A DNA stretch of 64,000 bases, from contig NC_059072.1 in the NCBI RefSeq assembly GCF_020497125.1, forward strand, positions 306,856,781 through 306,920,780. The letters are read 5' to 3'. Positions 22,901-34,345 of the stretch are shown piece after piece (position 1 is the stretch's first letter; each line of letters starts with the position of its first letter). Under the pieces are notes generated by a model, which made no database searches, had not been told where the DNA came from, and saw only the letters and a list, made by a program, of their open reading frames with translations. The translations under genes and the position numbers were made by a program. The stretch is from Mauremys mutica. Lineage: Eukaryota; Chordata; Testudines; Geoemydidae.

Positions 22901-24870
22901 AGATGGCAAATGCAGAAGGTTTTTTGGGGGGGAAGGGGGTGTTCACAAATGCTCAGGGATGCTGAACGTATGAATAGTTGGACCAGAATTCTTTGCAGAC
23001 TACTGGGATTTGAAGTTTGTATATATTTGGAAAGGTGACTTTTTGTAGATGTGCAGTACATTCTTGAAGTGCACTATGACCTTTAAGATCACAGTAACTT
23101 TGGTTAATATAGCATTTCTTCAGCAAGATAATTCCTGTCTATTGTGTAAAACAATCTGAGAGAAAGGAACAAATCTAGAGAACACCACTCTGAACAATCA
23201 ACCAGAAAACTGATCAGGAGAAGTTATTGGGTATTATCATATTAAATTTGTTCTTGTATGCATGGGAGATCTGAAGATATTCATACAATTTTTAATTAAT
23301 TAAGCCTCACCCCTAGTGCATGTGCAAAGCAGGTAGACTGTATTATCCCTATTTTACTGATGAGGAACCTGAGATGTACAAACTAAAGACTCAGTGCTAA
23401 AATTGTCAAAACAGACTTGGATTTTTCAGTGTTCGGTTTCAGACCCCAGCTGTCTGAGCGCCTACCACCCCAGTTAAGTCAATGCTCAACCCTTTTGAAT
23501 TCACCTCAGACCTTTTTGTGTCTAAAACAGAGGCCACTTCTTAAAATTTGGCCTAATTTGCTTTGCCCACAGTCGCTCAAGAAGTAAGGCCAAGAATAGA
23601 GCCTAGATCTCCTGGATCCCAGACTCATGTCTCCACCAGAACATCTTGTAGTTGACAATGAAGACCTTGAATGTGACGTAGTAAAAGAGGCCAGGGCGTC
23701 ATTGAAACCATCAGCACAAAAAGGCAAACAAGATAACAGGTGTGCTTATCAGGGGATAGAATGAAAAACAAAACAGACGATACTGTTATTACATAAGGCA
23801 CTTAGATCCAACCGGCATGCTGTGCAGTCACCGTATCACAGACTATTGTTGCCTTGGTGAGGGGGCAATGTAAAGCAGCAAAGATGCAAAAAATGATTTT
23901 TTTTTAATTTAGAATGTTTCCTATCTTCTAGAACCATGTGTCAAAATACAAGGAGTACGGTTGGATTAGAGCTCATACCCAGTATATAGAAAGCCACAGT
24001 TTGTCACCCAGGCTTTCTCCTCTGCTTCCATGAGCAAAGGTGATTCTGTCTGTGGGATAGTAGATGGGGAGAGGTGCTCCGCCTCTGTGACATGCTCCTG
24101 CTTTACCCCAAACCTCAGATAAGTTCCTTCAGGGAGATCCCTGTGTTGCAGGTGGGAGGAGGTACAAAAGGAAAGCAGGATGTTCTCTGCAGTGCTGAAA
24201 GGGGCTGGCCTTCTGGTGTAGATGTGGTCAGCTGAGTACAAACACCCAGTGTAGGTAAGTGTACTAGATCATCAGGAATGATTCTCGCTATATTAAGTCC
24301 GCTTTGAGCCATTCTGTCAATGTGATGGGACCTTAAAATAGGTACCTGCATGTATGCCCATAAACACAGATCTCTGGAATCCCAGACCACTGCCTTAACC
24401 ATAAGACCACTTCTGGTCAGCAGAGGGAAAACTGCTTTAACCTCAGTATGTCATGGCATTATAAAAGTCAGTTTCTTCTAAGTGAATCTTATGATGTCCA
24501 GCATAGTTTCACAAGCCAACTCTACAAGTTGTGGCACTCAAATGCTTAGTCTGTGAAAAGCTTCTACAAACAGCTTTACCAAGTCAAACAATTCCAGGGT
24601 GAAAATAGGCCCAGTTCTCTGGGGTGAATCAGGAATAACTCCATTGAGAAGTGGAATTAAGTGGTTTAAAACCACTGTGAGTGGAAGAATCAGGCCCAGT
24701 ATATGCAGACTCCCTGGCTCAAATTCTGCCCATGCTTGCATACAGCTAACCCTATTGGTTCCCTCATTTCAGATGAGGGCAGAACTTGCCCTTTGTCTGA
24801 GCTGCATGTAATACATTCATAACAGAATATATGTGTAAACCTAGAGTGTGTCAACCCTCCACTACCTAAG
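22901..24870. other. Intergenic with old SINE scraps
   Basis: About 2 kb without a supported gene. MIR-like pieces are probable at 23335-23400 (TATCCCTATTTTACTGATGA) with its end at 23570-23650 (AGATCTCCTGGATCCCAGAC), and at about 24330-24420 (GACCACTGCCTTAACCATAA). A dispersed repeat lies near 24620-24700. Overlapping ORFs at 23966-24402 have no family features. Confidence 0.5.
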
Positions 24871-25985
24871 CATACTGTAGGGAACACTTTCAAAATTTAA
24901 GGACCCTTTGCATGCCACTAGCAAACTTACAGCATATTTAGTAGCAACCATACAGCATAATCTCATAGCTTTATACACGGTAATGATATACATATTTGGA
25001 CAGAATAAAGGATTTCAGCAGATCATGACCTTTCATATACCTTACATGGCATGCTTTGTATGAAATATCACAACCATACATGAATAATGAGTATGGGAGT
25101 TAGAGTGTTACATCCACACAATACGGATTGCTTAACTCTGACTCAACAAGGCACCTCAAGACACCTGATGCTTGATTCCACGTTTGAGCCAGGATTTTTC
25201 CAGGCATATGAACTGAGTATAAAATAAGGACAGTGACCTCATGAGTCCACCTCTCTCTCCCCCTCTCTACTCTGAAGGCAACAAGAATGTTTGGAAGAAA
25301 AGGCTTTGAACTGGGAAGATTGGGCCCAGGCTGAGGAGGGAATGCAGCTTGTGTAATAAGAACTGTAAACTGCCTGGAACATCTAGTGGGGTGAGAAACT
25401 GTTTTAATTTAAATTTTGCTTAGTCTGATAAAGGTCAGGATTTAGACTGAGTTTACCTCTTCTTTCTTATGTAACCAATTCTATCTCTGTGCCTAACACT
25501 TATAATCACTTGAATCTATCTTTCTGTAGTTAATAAACAATGTTTTATCCTTACCAATGAGTCTGTCTAAAGCACTTGGGGAATCTGCTCAGATTACAAA
25601 AGCTGGTGCATGTCCACTAGCCTTTGATGAAGCGGTGAACTAATTAATGAGCTTGCATTGTTCAAGAGACGGTCATGAGCAGTGCAAGAGAGTACATTTC
25701 TGGGGTGCAAAGCTGGGGGGATTTGCTGGTGTTTCCCTGTGTATGGTTCATGAATGGCTTAGAGCATTCATGCAACTTAGCTAGGTGTGTCCCTGCATGT
25801 TGTTGACTGAGCGATCCAGGCACCTGGAGGAGTTTGCTGCTTGACACTAGCAATGCATCATGGGAGACAGCCCAGGTGGGAGAGTTAAGGGGGCATAGTG
25901 GTCCCACAGTTTGAGGCTGTACCCTGCAGATCTGTCAATTTATCAGGTAGTATCTATGGAACTCTCAAAGTTTAGAATATTATCA
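24871..25985 (+). mobile_element. Probable solo LTR, ERV-type
   Basis: A block with the order of a retroviral-type LTR: possible start TGTAGGGAACACTTT, TATAAAATAAGG near 25216, and TTAATAAACAATGTTTTATC near 25540 as poly(A) signal. A T-rich unit and a long GC-richer end part follow. Boundaries and TSD are not certain. No internal viral genes are attached, so it would be a solo LTR. Confidence 0.45.
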
Positions 25986-27426
25986 CCCCAAGTCTCCAGG
26001 TGGTTTGTATCCCCACTGAATGCTGTGCCTCCAGAAGGAGCCCATGTGGTTATTTACAGCAGGACTGACTAACCCCACATGGCCAAAGCATAAAGCTATG
26101 GGATTGAATTGCCCTGATGCCAAACTCCACTTCATCTCCTCAATCCTAGATAGGCCCCTAGTAGCCTGCACTTTGACATTTGGATCTTTGCTAAGACATC
26201 AATTACTGTGCTGCCCTTCAGCATCCCATTTCCAGCATCCCCAAACCTCATCCTATGTAAACGGGAGCCTTTCAGAAGCAGGTAAATGGGAAAGCACAAG
26301 AGGTGCACTCGCCTTTTGGAAAGGTAAGAATTTAAAAATACACTTCCTTCATATGAGGATGCATTGGTTAGATGCTGCTCTCAGCCATGTTGTGTAACAC
26401 TAAAGGGATTGCACTGAATTCAAAAGATATTGGAACCAATTCACCAGTGCCTTGCCTCTTGTGTAGTCATTTACCCCTGAGCCATGTGGAGTGGAAAACT
26501 GCCTTGCTGGTGTTTTACAGCCAGCTTGCACAGGTATCAGTAACTATCAGTGCACGGCAATGGAGAATCAAGCTTCAGTAGAGTTAATCTGGATTTAAAC
26601 TGGGGTTCCTGAGAACAGAAGCTGTCCCTATGTAAAACAAATGAGTGATCCCTTTCTCTTCCAGAAGGAGCAGAGGCACAGACTTTGGAATAAATAAAAC
26701 TAGCTACAACTGCTCTTCCTTCTACACATGGTGCTCACTTTCAAAACAGCAAAGGATGCTTCATTTCATTTCTCTCTAGCAGACAAAACAGATGTCTAGG
26801 CTGTGGGGTGTCTACTGCATTCCAGCAGAGATGGAGTATGGGAACATGCTGCAGCCAAGAGGAAGTAGATGTTGCCTGAGAATGTGGCCTTAATTGGAAT
26901 AGGCCAGAGAAAGGTACTGCAGCCAGGGAACTGTTAAAGTTAAAGCTTGCAGGAGCAGATCAAAGCAGCAGAGCTCCTATATTATACAGGAGAAGAGCCA
27001 TGCTGCACTGGCTCTACTGGGAGCTCCTGGCTTGGTAGGAGCTCTGGAAGACCAGCACCTAAGTTCTGGTGGAGCATAACTCTGCCCCAGGAAAGCACCT
27101 CCTCCAGAAACCACCCATTGCCTTTTCTTTGGCTTCCTCACCACCAAGACCCATCACTGTTAATTTCTGAAGCATGAGCAGGAATTTATGTAGCAGTTTT
27201 GCAAAACTGGAGAATTATGCTGTCCCATAGCCCAGGGGGTGGAAAGACATAATGCAGTTCCTGGCTTGCCTCTTCTGCGATCTAATGTGCATTTCTCAGT
27301 AACACATTCTAATGTGCATTTCTCAGTAACAAATCTTTCCTTATGTTGCTCTCAACTTAGTTTTGCTCTTTGTCCAGCCCCATGAATCAGAAGGTAAATA
27401 TGAAATGATTATGCCTGCTCATGTTT
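25986..27426. other. Intergenic, mostly unassigned
   Basis: No supported gene. A 27 bp near-perfect tandem duplication containing TCTAATGTGCATTTCTCAGT lies at 27281-27334. Open frames at 26020-26397 and 26947-27177 lack any recognisable domain. Confidence 0.5.
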
Positions 27427-28058
27427 AGAACATAAGAACGGCTGTACTGGTTCAGACCAAAAGTCCATCTAGCCCAGTATCCTGTCTTCTGACAGTGGCC
27501 AATGCCAGCTGCCGCAGAGGGAATGAACAGAACAGGTAATCATCAAGTGATCCATCCTCTGTTGCCCATTCCCAGCTTCTGGCAAACAGAGGCTCAGGAC
27601 ACCATTCCTGCCCATCCTGGCTAATAGCATTGCGGGACCAATCCTCCATGAACTTATTTAGTTCTTTTTTGAACCCTGTTATAGTCTTAGCCTTCACAAC
27701 ATCTTCTGGCAAAGAGTTCCACATACTGACTGTGTGTTGTGTGAAAAAATACTTCCTTTTGTTTGTTTTAAACCTACTGCCAATTAATTTCATTTGGTGA
27801 CCCCTAGTTCTTGTGTTATGAGGAGTAAATAACACTTCCTTATTTACTTTCTCCACGCCAGTCATGATTTTATAGACTTCAGTCATACTCCCCTTATTTG
27901 TCTCTTTTCCAAGCTGAAAGTCCCACTCTTCTTATTCTCTCCTCATACAGAAGCCGTTCCATACCCCTAATCATTTTTGTTGCCCTTTTCTGAACCTTTT
28001 CCAATTCCAATATCTTTTTTGAGATGGGGCAACCACATCTGAATGCAATATTCTAGAG
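27427..28058 (-). mobile_element. CR1 LINE, 3' fragment (-)
   Basis: Minus-strand CR1 with its 3' UTR at the left (GAACATAAGAACGGC, then CCCAGTATCCTGTCTTCTGA). The C-terminal coding part lies to the right: the 27452-27886 frame contains [20 protein letters not shown] and [19 protein letters not shown]. It is 5'-truncated near 28058. Confidence 0.88.
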
Positions 28059-28144
28059 TAGAGTCCTGATGGCCTCTTTGTTTGATCACACTTGTTCTCA
28101 GTGTCTAACAGATTTAGCCAATGTAATAATCAACACTTAATTAC

Positions 28145-28273
28145 CCAGGTACTGTCATCTGAGTGGGTCATGTGAGATCCTGAATAGCAGAAAACTTTTC
28201 TTTTAGTTTAGGCTGAGATAATTGCTTCAGTTTCCACTTGTGTAATTGTCTAATGAATACAAGAAGAAATAAG
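28145..28273 (+). repeat. 129 bp repeat, copy 1
   Basis: Closely matches 34558-34688 in the same orientation (shared blocks include CAGGTACTGTCATCTGAGTG and GCTTCAGTTTCCACTTGTGT). Both copies sit downstream of a minus-strand CR1. The family is not recognised. Confidence 0.75.
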
Positions 28274-29090
28274 TTGGAGTGACTCAGTATATTTAAAAAA
28301 GCCCTTTCAAGGAACTAAAAGTCGATCTGTGTGTACAGCATCAACTTTGTCATATTTCTTCAAGGTAACCAAATCCTCAAGCAGCTGGACATTTAAAAAA
28401 CAAATAGAGAGCAAAAAGATTCAGAAACATGTAAAACTGGGATGCTGTCAGGTATTGTAGTATACAGGAGGAACTGGATAGTATCCCCATAAATAGCTTG
28501 AGCTCTTCCTGCCTTCCATTGTGGAAGCCAGCAGAACCTAACACTGTACATGTGTAGTTAGGCCTTGTATGTTTCTATATAATAAGTAAACATAGTTATC
28601 TGAAACATATGTCTGTGTGGTTTCCTCATTCTTAATGTTGTATAGGGAGCGCAGGCACAATGGGTATTGACAGACTCCATGCTATTGGCCCCATACCATG
28701 TTTGTATACTTTGTATAACAGATGCTACACAAAACAAAGTTCTACTGTACAAAGAAAAGCTCTGTGGATACTCCTTGCTGGAAAAAGCAGGTAAGGAATA
28801 GTGCATAGAAGAGATGTCAAGAACTGACATGCTAATTCCAGGATCCAGTTCAAAATCACTTTTCTTGGGTGTGTTTTCTTTCTGAGGGTGTTTAAGGCTC
28901 ACTCTGGTCCATGTGGTGCAAGGGCAGCACTTTGTGGTGCTTGCACAGCCCTTGCACTAGCCCTCTGCCTGGGGGTGAATTTCACCCTCTATTCTTTATT
29001 TACTAGGCTAACGGTAACTTTCCCTCTATCCTTTCACAGAGTTTATTTTGCCATAGCTGGTGTGAGAGCCATCTCTCTGCAGCACATACC
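28274..29090. other. Intergenic, unassigned
   Basis: About 800 bp with no repeat I can name. An open frame on the minus strand (28558-28902) shows no recognisable domain. Confidence 0.45.
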
Positions 29091-29608
29091 TTAGGAATAT
29101 AAGAATGGCCATACTGGATCAGACCAATGGTCCAGCCAGCCCAGTATCCTGTCTTCTGACAGTAGCCAGTGCCAGATGCTTCAAAAGGAATGACCAGAAT
29201 AGGGCAATCAAGTGATCCATCCCCTCTTGTCCAGTCCTAGCATCTGGCAGTCAGGCCTTGTCTACACTACAGGACTATTTCGAATCTACTTAATTCGAAT
29301 TTGTGGATTCGACCTTATGAAGTCGAATTTGTGTATCCATACTAAATACACTAATTCGAACTTCTGAGTCCACATTAACGGGGCCGGCGTCGACTTTCGA
29401 AGCGGTGCACTGTGGGAAGCTATCCCACAGTTCCCGCAGTCCCCGCTGCCCATTGGAATGCTGGGTAGAGCCCCCAATGCCTGCTGGGGGAAAAAATGTG
29501 TCGAGGGTGGTTTTGGGTAACTGTCGTCATTGAACCGTCAATCACGCCCTCACTCCCTCCCTCCCTGAAAGCGCCTGCGGGCAATCTGTTCGTGCACTTT
29601 TCTGGTCA

Positions 29609-30019
29609 GTGACAGCGTGGACGCCACAGCACTGCAAGCATGGAGCCCGCTGCGATCCTCGCCGTTTTCTCCTCCTCGCACTTTATCGTCCACCTCTTCC
29701 ACATTCAGCTGCTGAGAAATTGGGCTACTTTTCAATGGTTCTGCAAGCACTGGGGGACCATAGGGGACGTTTTACCAACATGAACGTCGTATGGCCGGGC
29801 AAGGTTCCTGATGCGTGTGTTCTCAGGAACTGTGGGCTGCTCAGACGCCTGCTGGAAGGTAGTTTCTTCCCGTACCACGAAATAACTGTTGTGGATGTGC
29901 ATTTGCCTATAGTGATCCTCGGTGACCCAGCCTGCCCGCTAATGCACTTGCTCATGAAGCCCTATACAGGCGCCTGGGACAGCGACAAGGAACTCTTTAA
30001 ATACCAGCGAGCAGCGTGA
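29609..30019 (+). pseudogene. Harbinger transposase, internally deleted
   Basis: The open frame contains the middle of a HARBI1-like DDE transposase: GYFSMVLQALGDHRGRFTN, then FPYHEITVVDVHLPIVILGD (second catalytic Asp in GDPACPL), then LMKPYTGAWDSDKELF. The segment with the first Asp and the helix-turn-helix is missing. So is everything after ELFKYQR, including the VVECAFG Glu block seen in the 44 kb copy. The likely original start (ATGGAGCCCGCTGCGATC at 29640) is now out of frame with the rest. It cannot encode an active enzyme. Confidence 0.85.
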
Positions 30020-30861
30020 CCTGTGACTGTTCAGTTTCTTTACAGAGAAGCTGAACCTGCCCCTGTTTCTTTACCCAGTTACTGTTGACTCTCCTCTTCG
30101 GTTAAATACCCCGTTCTCCCCGTTTCCTCCACTTCCAAGACACGTGTAAAAATAAAATACATGTCACACTGTTACTGAGGAGAGGTTTCTTTATTCATGA
30201 CTTTTCGTTAAAGGGTCGAAACTGGAACGCAGACTGCGGTGGGTAGGGTGTGCGCTGATGTAAAGACCGCCTCTAAACTCAAGGAATGACAGGCTCCTGC
30301 TCCTACAGCGGTCCGCATTGCCGGACTGCTTGTTTCAACGGAGCCTGCCATCCCTCCTTTTTGGGATTCTGTGTGCGGGGGGCTATGTGGCCTTGTGGCG
30401 GAGGAGGACGGATACAGATTCCTCTGCTGCGTGACTCAGCGGTCCACGACAAGGACCGCTGTATAAGATCTGTACCTGCCCTCCCCCGCTAAAAAGTCAC
30501 ATCCCCACCGCCCACACAGAACCTGGAAACCACCTCCCATACCGACCACGGTGCCTGCTGACTGCACTGTGTGTGTTACCCGCTGCTGATCCGGCCCCCG
30601 TGTCTGTACCCTGCGAAAGGTGCCTGTCCTATGCAATTAGCAACGCACTTCCCCACGCACCCCATTCAAACACAGTCTTCAGTGAAGAAACATGACGGAA
30701 ACAGTACTTAACAGCAAAGTATTTTTATTACTTAAGTACACAGTTATGGGATGGGACTGGGATTGGGACTTGTTTGAGTCCGGAAGGGAAGGACTTATGC
30801 AAATGTAGGGTAGGAGAGCTTTTGGTTACTTGAGCACTCTGCTGGGGTGCAGTGACAGTAT

Positions 30862-31262
30862 TCACGGCCCAGGGCGGGCATCCTCCTGGTTATTTGAGGT
30901 GAGGGGGGAATGTGACTTTGTGGCGGGGGAGGGCAGTTGCAGAGATACTGCCGGGGGCTCTGTCCTGCAGCGGTCCTGCAGAACATACACAAGTCGCCGG
31001 AGCGTGTCCGTTTGCTCCCTCAGTAGTACAAGCATTGCTTGAGTCGCCTGCTTGTGTTCCTCACGCCACCTCTCCTCCCATTCGCTGTGTGAGCGCTGGT
31101 ACAGAGAGACTTTCTCCCTCCACTGCCTCTGCTGGTCCGCCTCGGCTAGGTAGCAGCCCACACATTCATCGAAAATCGTGTCCCTTGTCTTTTTCTTTCG
31201 CCGCCTAATCTTCGCCAGCCTCTGCGAGGTGGATGCTGTGGCAGGTCTGGAGACAGTGGAAG
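30862..31262 (-). pseudogene. Harbinger Myb/SANT-like protein, exon 2
   Basis: The second exon follows a CTCACAG acceptor on the minus strand (exon base 1 at 31262). It starts with the two bases that complete the alanine codon left by exon 1 and is open to TGA at 30862. It encodes a basic stretch (KIRRRKKKTRD) and a charged coiled-coil-like part (WREKVSLYQRSHSEWEERW, then REQTDTLRRLVYVLQD) with a Pro-rich end. This is the typical C-terminal half of these proteins. The exon itself is unbroken, but exon 1 is not, so the gene is classed as a pseudogene. Confidence 0.8.
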
Positions 31263-33210
31263 CTGTGAGATGGGAAACAGTTAGTTAATTCCTTGCAATG
31301 ATACTTTTTTGCAAACAATTAACTGAGTCTAGGCTGTCTCTGTGAATTTTTTGTTGAGACCCCTGTGCCTGCTGTTGCACAAATCATTTGCGCGGTGGAT
31401 TCTGGGTACATGTCGCCAGTCATTCCTTCCTCCGGGAAAGCAATGGCAGACAATCATTTCGAGCACGTTTTCCATGAAATGCCCTGGCACACGCCATAGC
31501 GTGGCAACAATGGACCCTATTTTGCCTTTTGTATATGTCACCGTATGTGTACTGGATGCCGCTGACAGAGGCGGACCAGCAGCGCTACACAGCAGCATGC
31601 TTATGCTTTTGCATGACAGCAGCGATGGTTACCAGGCATACTGCACCGTCTACCATACCATGAACTGGTAAGAAGACGGTAATAAGATGGTCATGGTTAC
31701 CTGTCCTTTTGCACTGCGCCATTTGGTGCTGTCATAAGTGCCCCTGGTCGATCAGCCAGGGGCGCAAAAGCAAAATTTGGGAATGACTCCCCGAGTCAAT
31801 CCCTCCTTTTTGGGTATCTAAAAATAGAATCAGTCCTGCCTAGATTATGGGCAAGTGTACTAGAGAACCACTGTATCATACAACCAGAGACCACAGCTGC
31901 TCTCTGTCCAATCCTGCATAAATTTTGAGCTGAACGCTATTCACAGGGTGTGCTCCTGAAACAACCCCAGCTGTTCATTCCGTTCTTCCCCCAGCCTTCC
32001 TGGGTTCCAATACCATTGTCCCCCCACTTGTGTGATGAAGTAATATAGAATGCATGAATAAGACACAGGTAGTCGTTTGTGAGAAATGAGTGGAAGGAAG
32101 CCTCCAGCTGCAATGATAGTCCAGAGATGACATTAAGGGGTGTGGAGGAGGGAGCCACTCATCCCTCTGCTAGTCCAGGGGCAATTGAATCTTTTCTTTA
32201 CAATGAAGGGTGGGGGCTGATGGAGCTCAGCCCCCTGTTGCAATGATGAGGACGGTTACCAGCCATACTGCACCATCTACCATGAAAAATTAGCAACAGG
32301 CGGCCTTGACCGACCTGTTCCAAGCAAGTTGGTACGGTCGTTATGGTTACCAGTCCTTTTGCACTGCCCCATGTGCCAATAGGCTGATGATGAGGATGGA
32401 TTTCCATCTTATTGTACCATCAGCCATCCATAGCGTGGGGGGAGCAAGGATGTTGGTGTTGAGTGCTGCACCATCGCGTCTATCTGCAGCATTCAGTACA
32501 GATACGGTGACATGTAAAAGAGTCAACAGAGGATTGTTTTCCCTTTAACTTCTGGGGGTCGGGGGGCTGCGTAAATTGCCGAGCTATGCCCCGACCCACC
32601 GCGGACACTGTGTTTGACCCTAGAAGCATTTGGAGATCAGCCAAGAATGCAAATGCTTTTCGGAGACAGCAGGAACTGTGGGATACCTTGCGTCCTCGTT
32701 CCCCCCTCCCTCCATGAGCGTCCATTTGATTCTTTGGCTTTCCGTTACGCTCGTCACGCAGCTGCGTGCTGAGTCTGTGCTATGCCGTCTGTCCGTTTAT
32801 TTATTAAAAATACTTTGGACCAGGCGTAACGTAACATTTCTTCCCCTACTTAGATGCAGGAGTCTCCGAGCGAGATCACCGTGAGGACGGGCACTGAAGG
32901 AGATAGAGAGCGCATGCTGCGTGAAATCTAGCACGAACCACGGACCTATGCAGCCGTGCTCTGGGAGGCAGTGCTCCCTGAATACCGCGTGAAAGCCTCG
33001 CGCGGAAAAGTGTGCTACCACGGAGCACCCAATAAGGCAGCTCTCCCCAGGAACCTCCTGCAGATGCTTATCGATTAACGGCAGGAGAGCTTCGTGGCGT
33101 TCTCCCAGGAGGATTTCTGTTCTATCACCATATATACAGAGACCTCCTTTTCACACACTTCAGATTCCTGTTATATTAAGAATAAAAGTTAACATGGTTA
33201 AAGCACTTAC
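31263..33210 (-). other. Intron of the Harbinger Myb-like gene
   Basis: A 1948 bp intron between the two exons, GT-AG on the minus strand. It contains non-coding filler, including two related blocks (near 31610-31670 and 32245-32290) with GATGGTTACCAGGCATACTG and GACGGTTACCAGCCATACTG, each followed by CACC or CACCATCTACCAT wording. These blocks look like an internal duplication. Overlapping short ORFs on both strands are not supported. Confidence 0.6.
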
Positions 33211-33736
33211 CGACAGATCCTACCCCTGATTCAGGATCCGGGTTCCTGGCCGGGGAGGGTTGGTAGGGGATCTCCGTGACGGTGATGAATAGATCCTGGC
33301 TGTCGGGGAAACCAGCGTTGTAAGCGCTATCGCCTGCCTCGTCCTCCACAAACCCTTCCTCATCTTCCCCGTCCGTGAACATCGTCGAGGAACTGTCCGT
33401 CGACACTGTCCCATCATCAGAGTCCATGGTCACTGGTGGGGCAGTGGTGGCAGGCTCCGTAGCGTCCGTTGGCCGCTTTGATTTTTTGGTAGGCTTGTCT
33501 GGGGTCCTTGATTTTCACGCGGCGCTGCGTTGCATGACGGCTGTATCTTCTGTCTGGATCATGGCTTTGGAGACCTTCTCGTAGGTCTTTGCATTCCGTT
33601 CGTTGGAGCGCAGCTCCGAAAGCACAGACTCCTCGCCCCACACACCGATCAGATCGAAGAGTTCCCGGTCAGTCTATGCCGGGTCCCTCTTTCTATTCAG
33701 AGATTACATGAACTCCTCTGCTGGAGAGCTCTGCAT
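33211..33736 (-). pseudogene. Harbinger Myb/SANT-like protein, exon 1
   Basis: The first exon of the DNA-binding partner protein carried by Harbinger elements (NAIF1-like Myb/SANT or trihelix type). Readable wording includes WGEESVLSELRS-like sequence in the helix region, KIKDPRQAYQKIKAANGRYG, and the acidic linker TMDSDDGTVSTDSSSTMFTD, then AYNAGFPDSQDLFIT. Several stops and a frameshift break the DNA-binding part. The exon ends at a consensus donor (GTAAGT on the minus strand, 33210-33205) in phase 1. The partner protein is thought to bind element ends and import the transposase to the nucleus. Confidence 0.8.
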
Positions 33737-34150
33737 TGCTGCCGGTGCTGCGGAGCTCGCCCCGATGTGCAACCAGAACGTCAGATTCAAACCGCCCAGA
33801 CAGGAAAATGAATTCAAATTTTCGCGGGTCATTTCCTGTGTGGCTGGGCAGAGAATCCAAGCTCGGGCTGCTGTCCAGAGCGTCAACAGAGTGGTGCACT
33901 GTGGGATAGCTCCCGGAGCTACTAAGTTCGATTTGCATCCACACCTAGCCTAATTCGAACTAGCCATGTCGAATTTAGCGTTACTCCACCTGCCGGGGTG
34001 GAGTACCAAATTCGAACTAAAGAGCCCTCTAGTTCGAATTAAATGGCTTCCTGGTGTGGACGGTTGAGCGGTTAGTTCGAATTAACGCTGCTAAATTCAA
34101 ATTAAAGTCCTAGTGTAGACCAGGCCTCAGAAGCTAAGGGACACCTAGAG

Positions 34151-34296
34151 GCAAGGGTAGTCAATAGGCAAACCACATGCCAAAGCCACACAATCTTTTT
34201 ATCGTTATTGTTGTGGTTTGAAAAATGTTTCTCTGGAGTCAGGAACAGGACCAAGAAATTTTGGACCTTGACAAAAAATAATTGACTATCCCCGAT
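34151..34296. mobile_element. hAT-type MITE in the split CR1
   Basis: An insertion of about 146 bp with inverted ends around AAGGGTAGTCAATAG and AATTGACTATCCCC. It is flanked by a decayed duplication (CTAGAG and CTAGAA). The interior is T-rich and non-coding. The flanking CR1 continues on both sides. Confidence 0.65.
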
Positions 34297-34345
34297 CTAG
34301 AAAACGGGGTTGCAGCCATGATCATCTTGGCTAATAGCCATTGAT

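Larger units (their letters stand above)
29254..34126. mobile_element. PIF/Harbinger transposon, near full length
   Basis: A 4873 bp element with inverted ends GGCCTTGTCTACACTA (left) and TAGTGTAGACCAGGCC (right) and a 3 bp TSD TCA at 29251-29253 and 34127-34129. This fits PIF/Harbinger 3 bp target duplications. TTCGAA-rich subterminal repeats follow both ends. Inside, a broken transposase gene reads rightward (29609-30019) and a two-exon Myb/SANT-like gene reads leftward (33736-30862), tail to tail. AATAAA-like signals for both lie near 30150-30200. Transposase deletion makes this copy non-autonomous; the ends look competent. Confidence 0.9.
29091..34345 (-). mobile_element. CR1 3' fragment split by Harbinger and hAT insertions
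   Basis: CR1 3' sequence runs 29091-29253 (AAGAATGGCCATACTGGATC, then CCCAGTATCCTGTCTTCTGA) and resumes at 34127-34150 and about 34297-34345 (GGGGTTGCAGCCATGATCAT, GGCTAATAGCCATTGATGGA). A 4873 bp Harbinger element and a 146 bp MITE sit within it. The CR1 reads on across both, which fixes their order of insertion. Confidence 0.85.

Noticed and set aside
24871..25985. A complete endogenous retrovirus
   Set aside because: Only LTR-like sequence is seen; there are no gag, pol or env frames next to it.
31342..33953. Plus-strand ORFs within the Harbinger element (31342-31671, 33603-33953 and others)
   Set aside because: They lie opposite the Myb-like exons or in its intron and show no recognisable domain.
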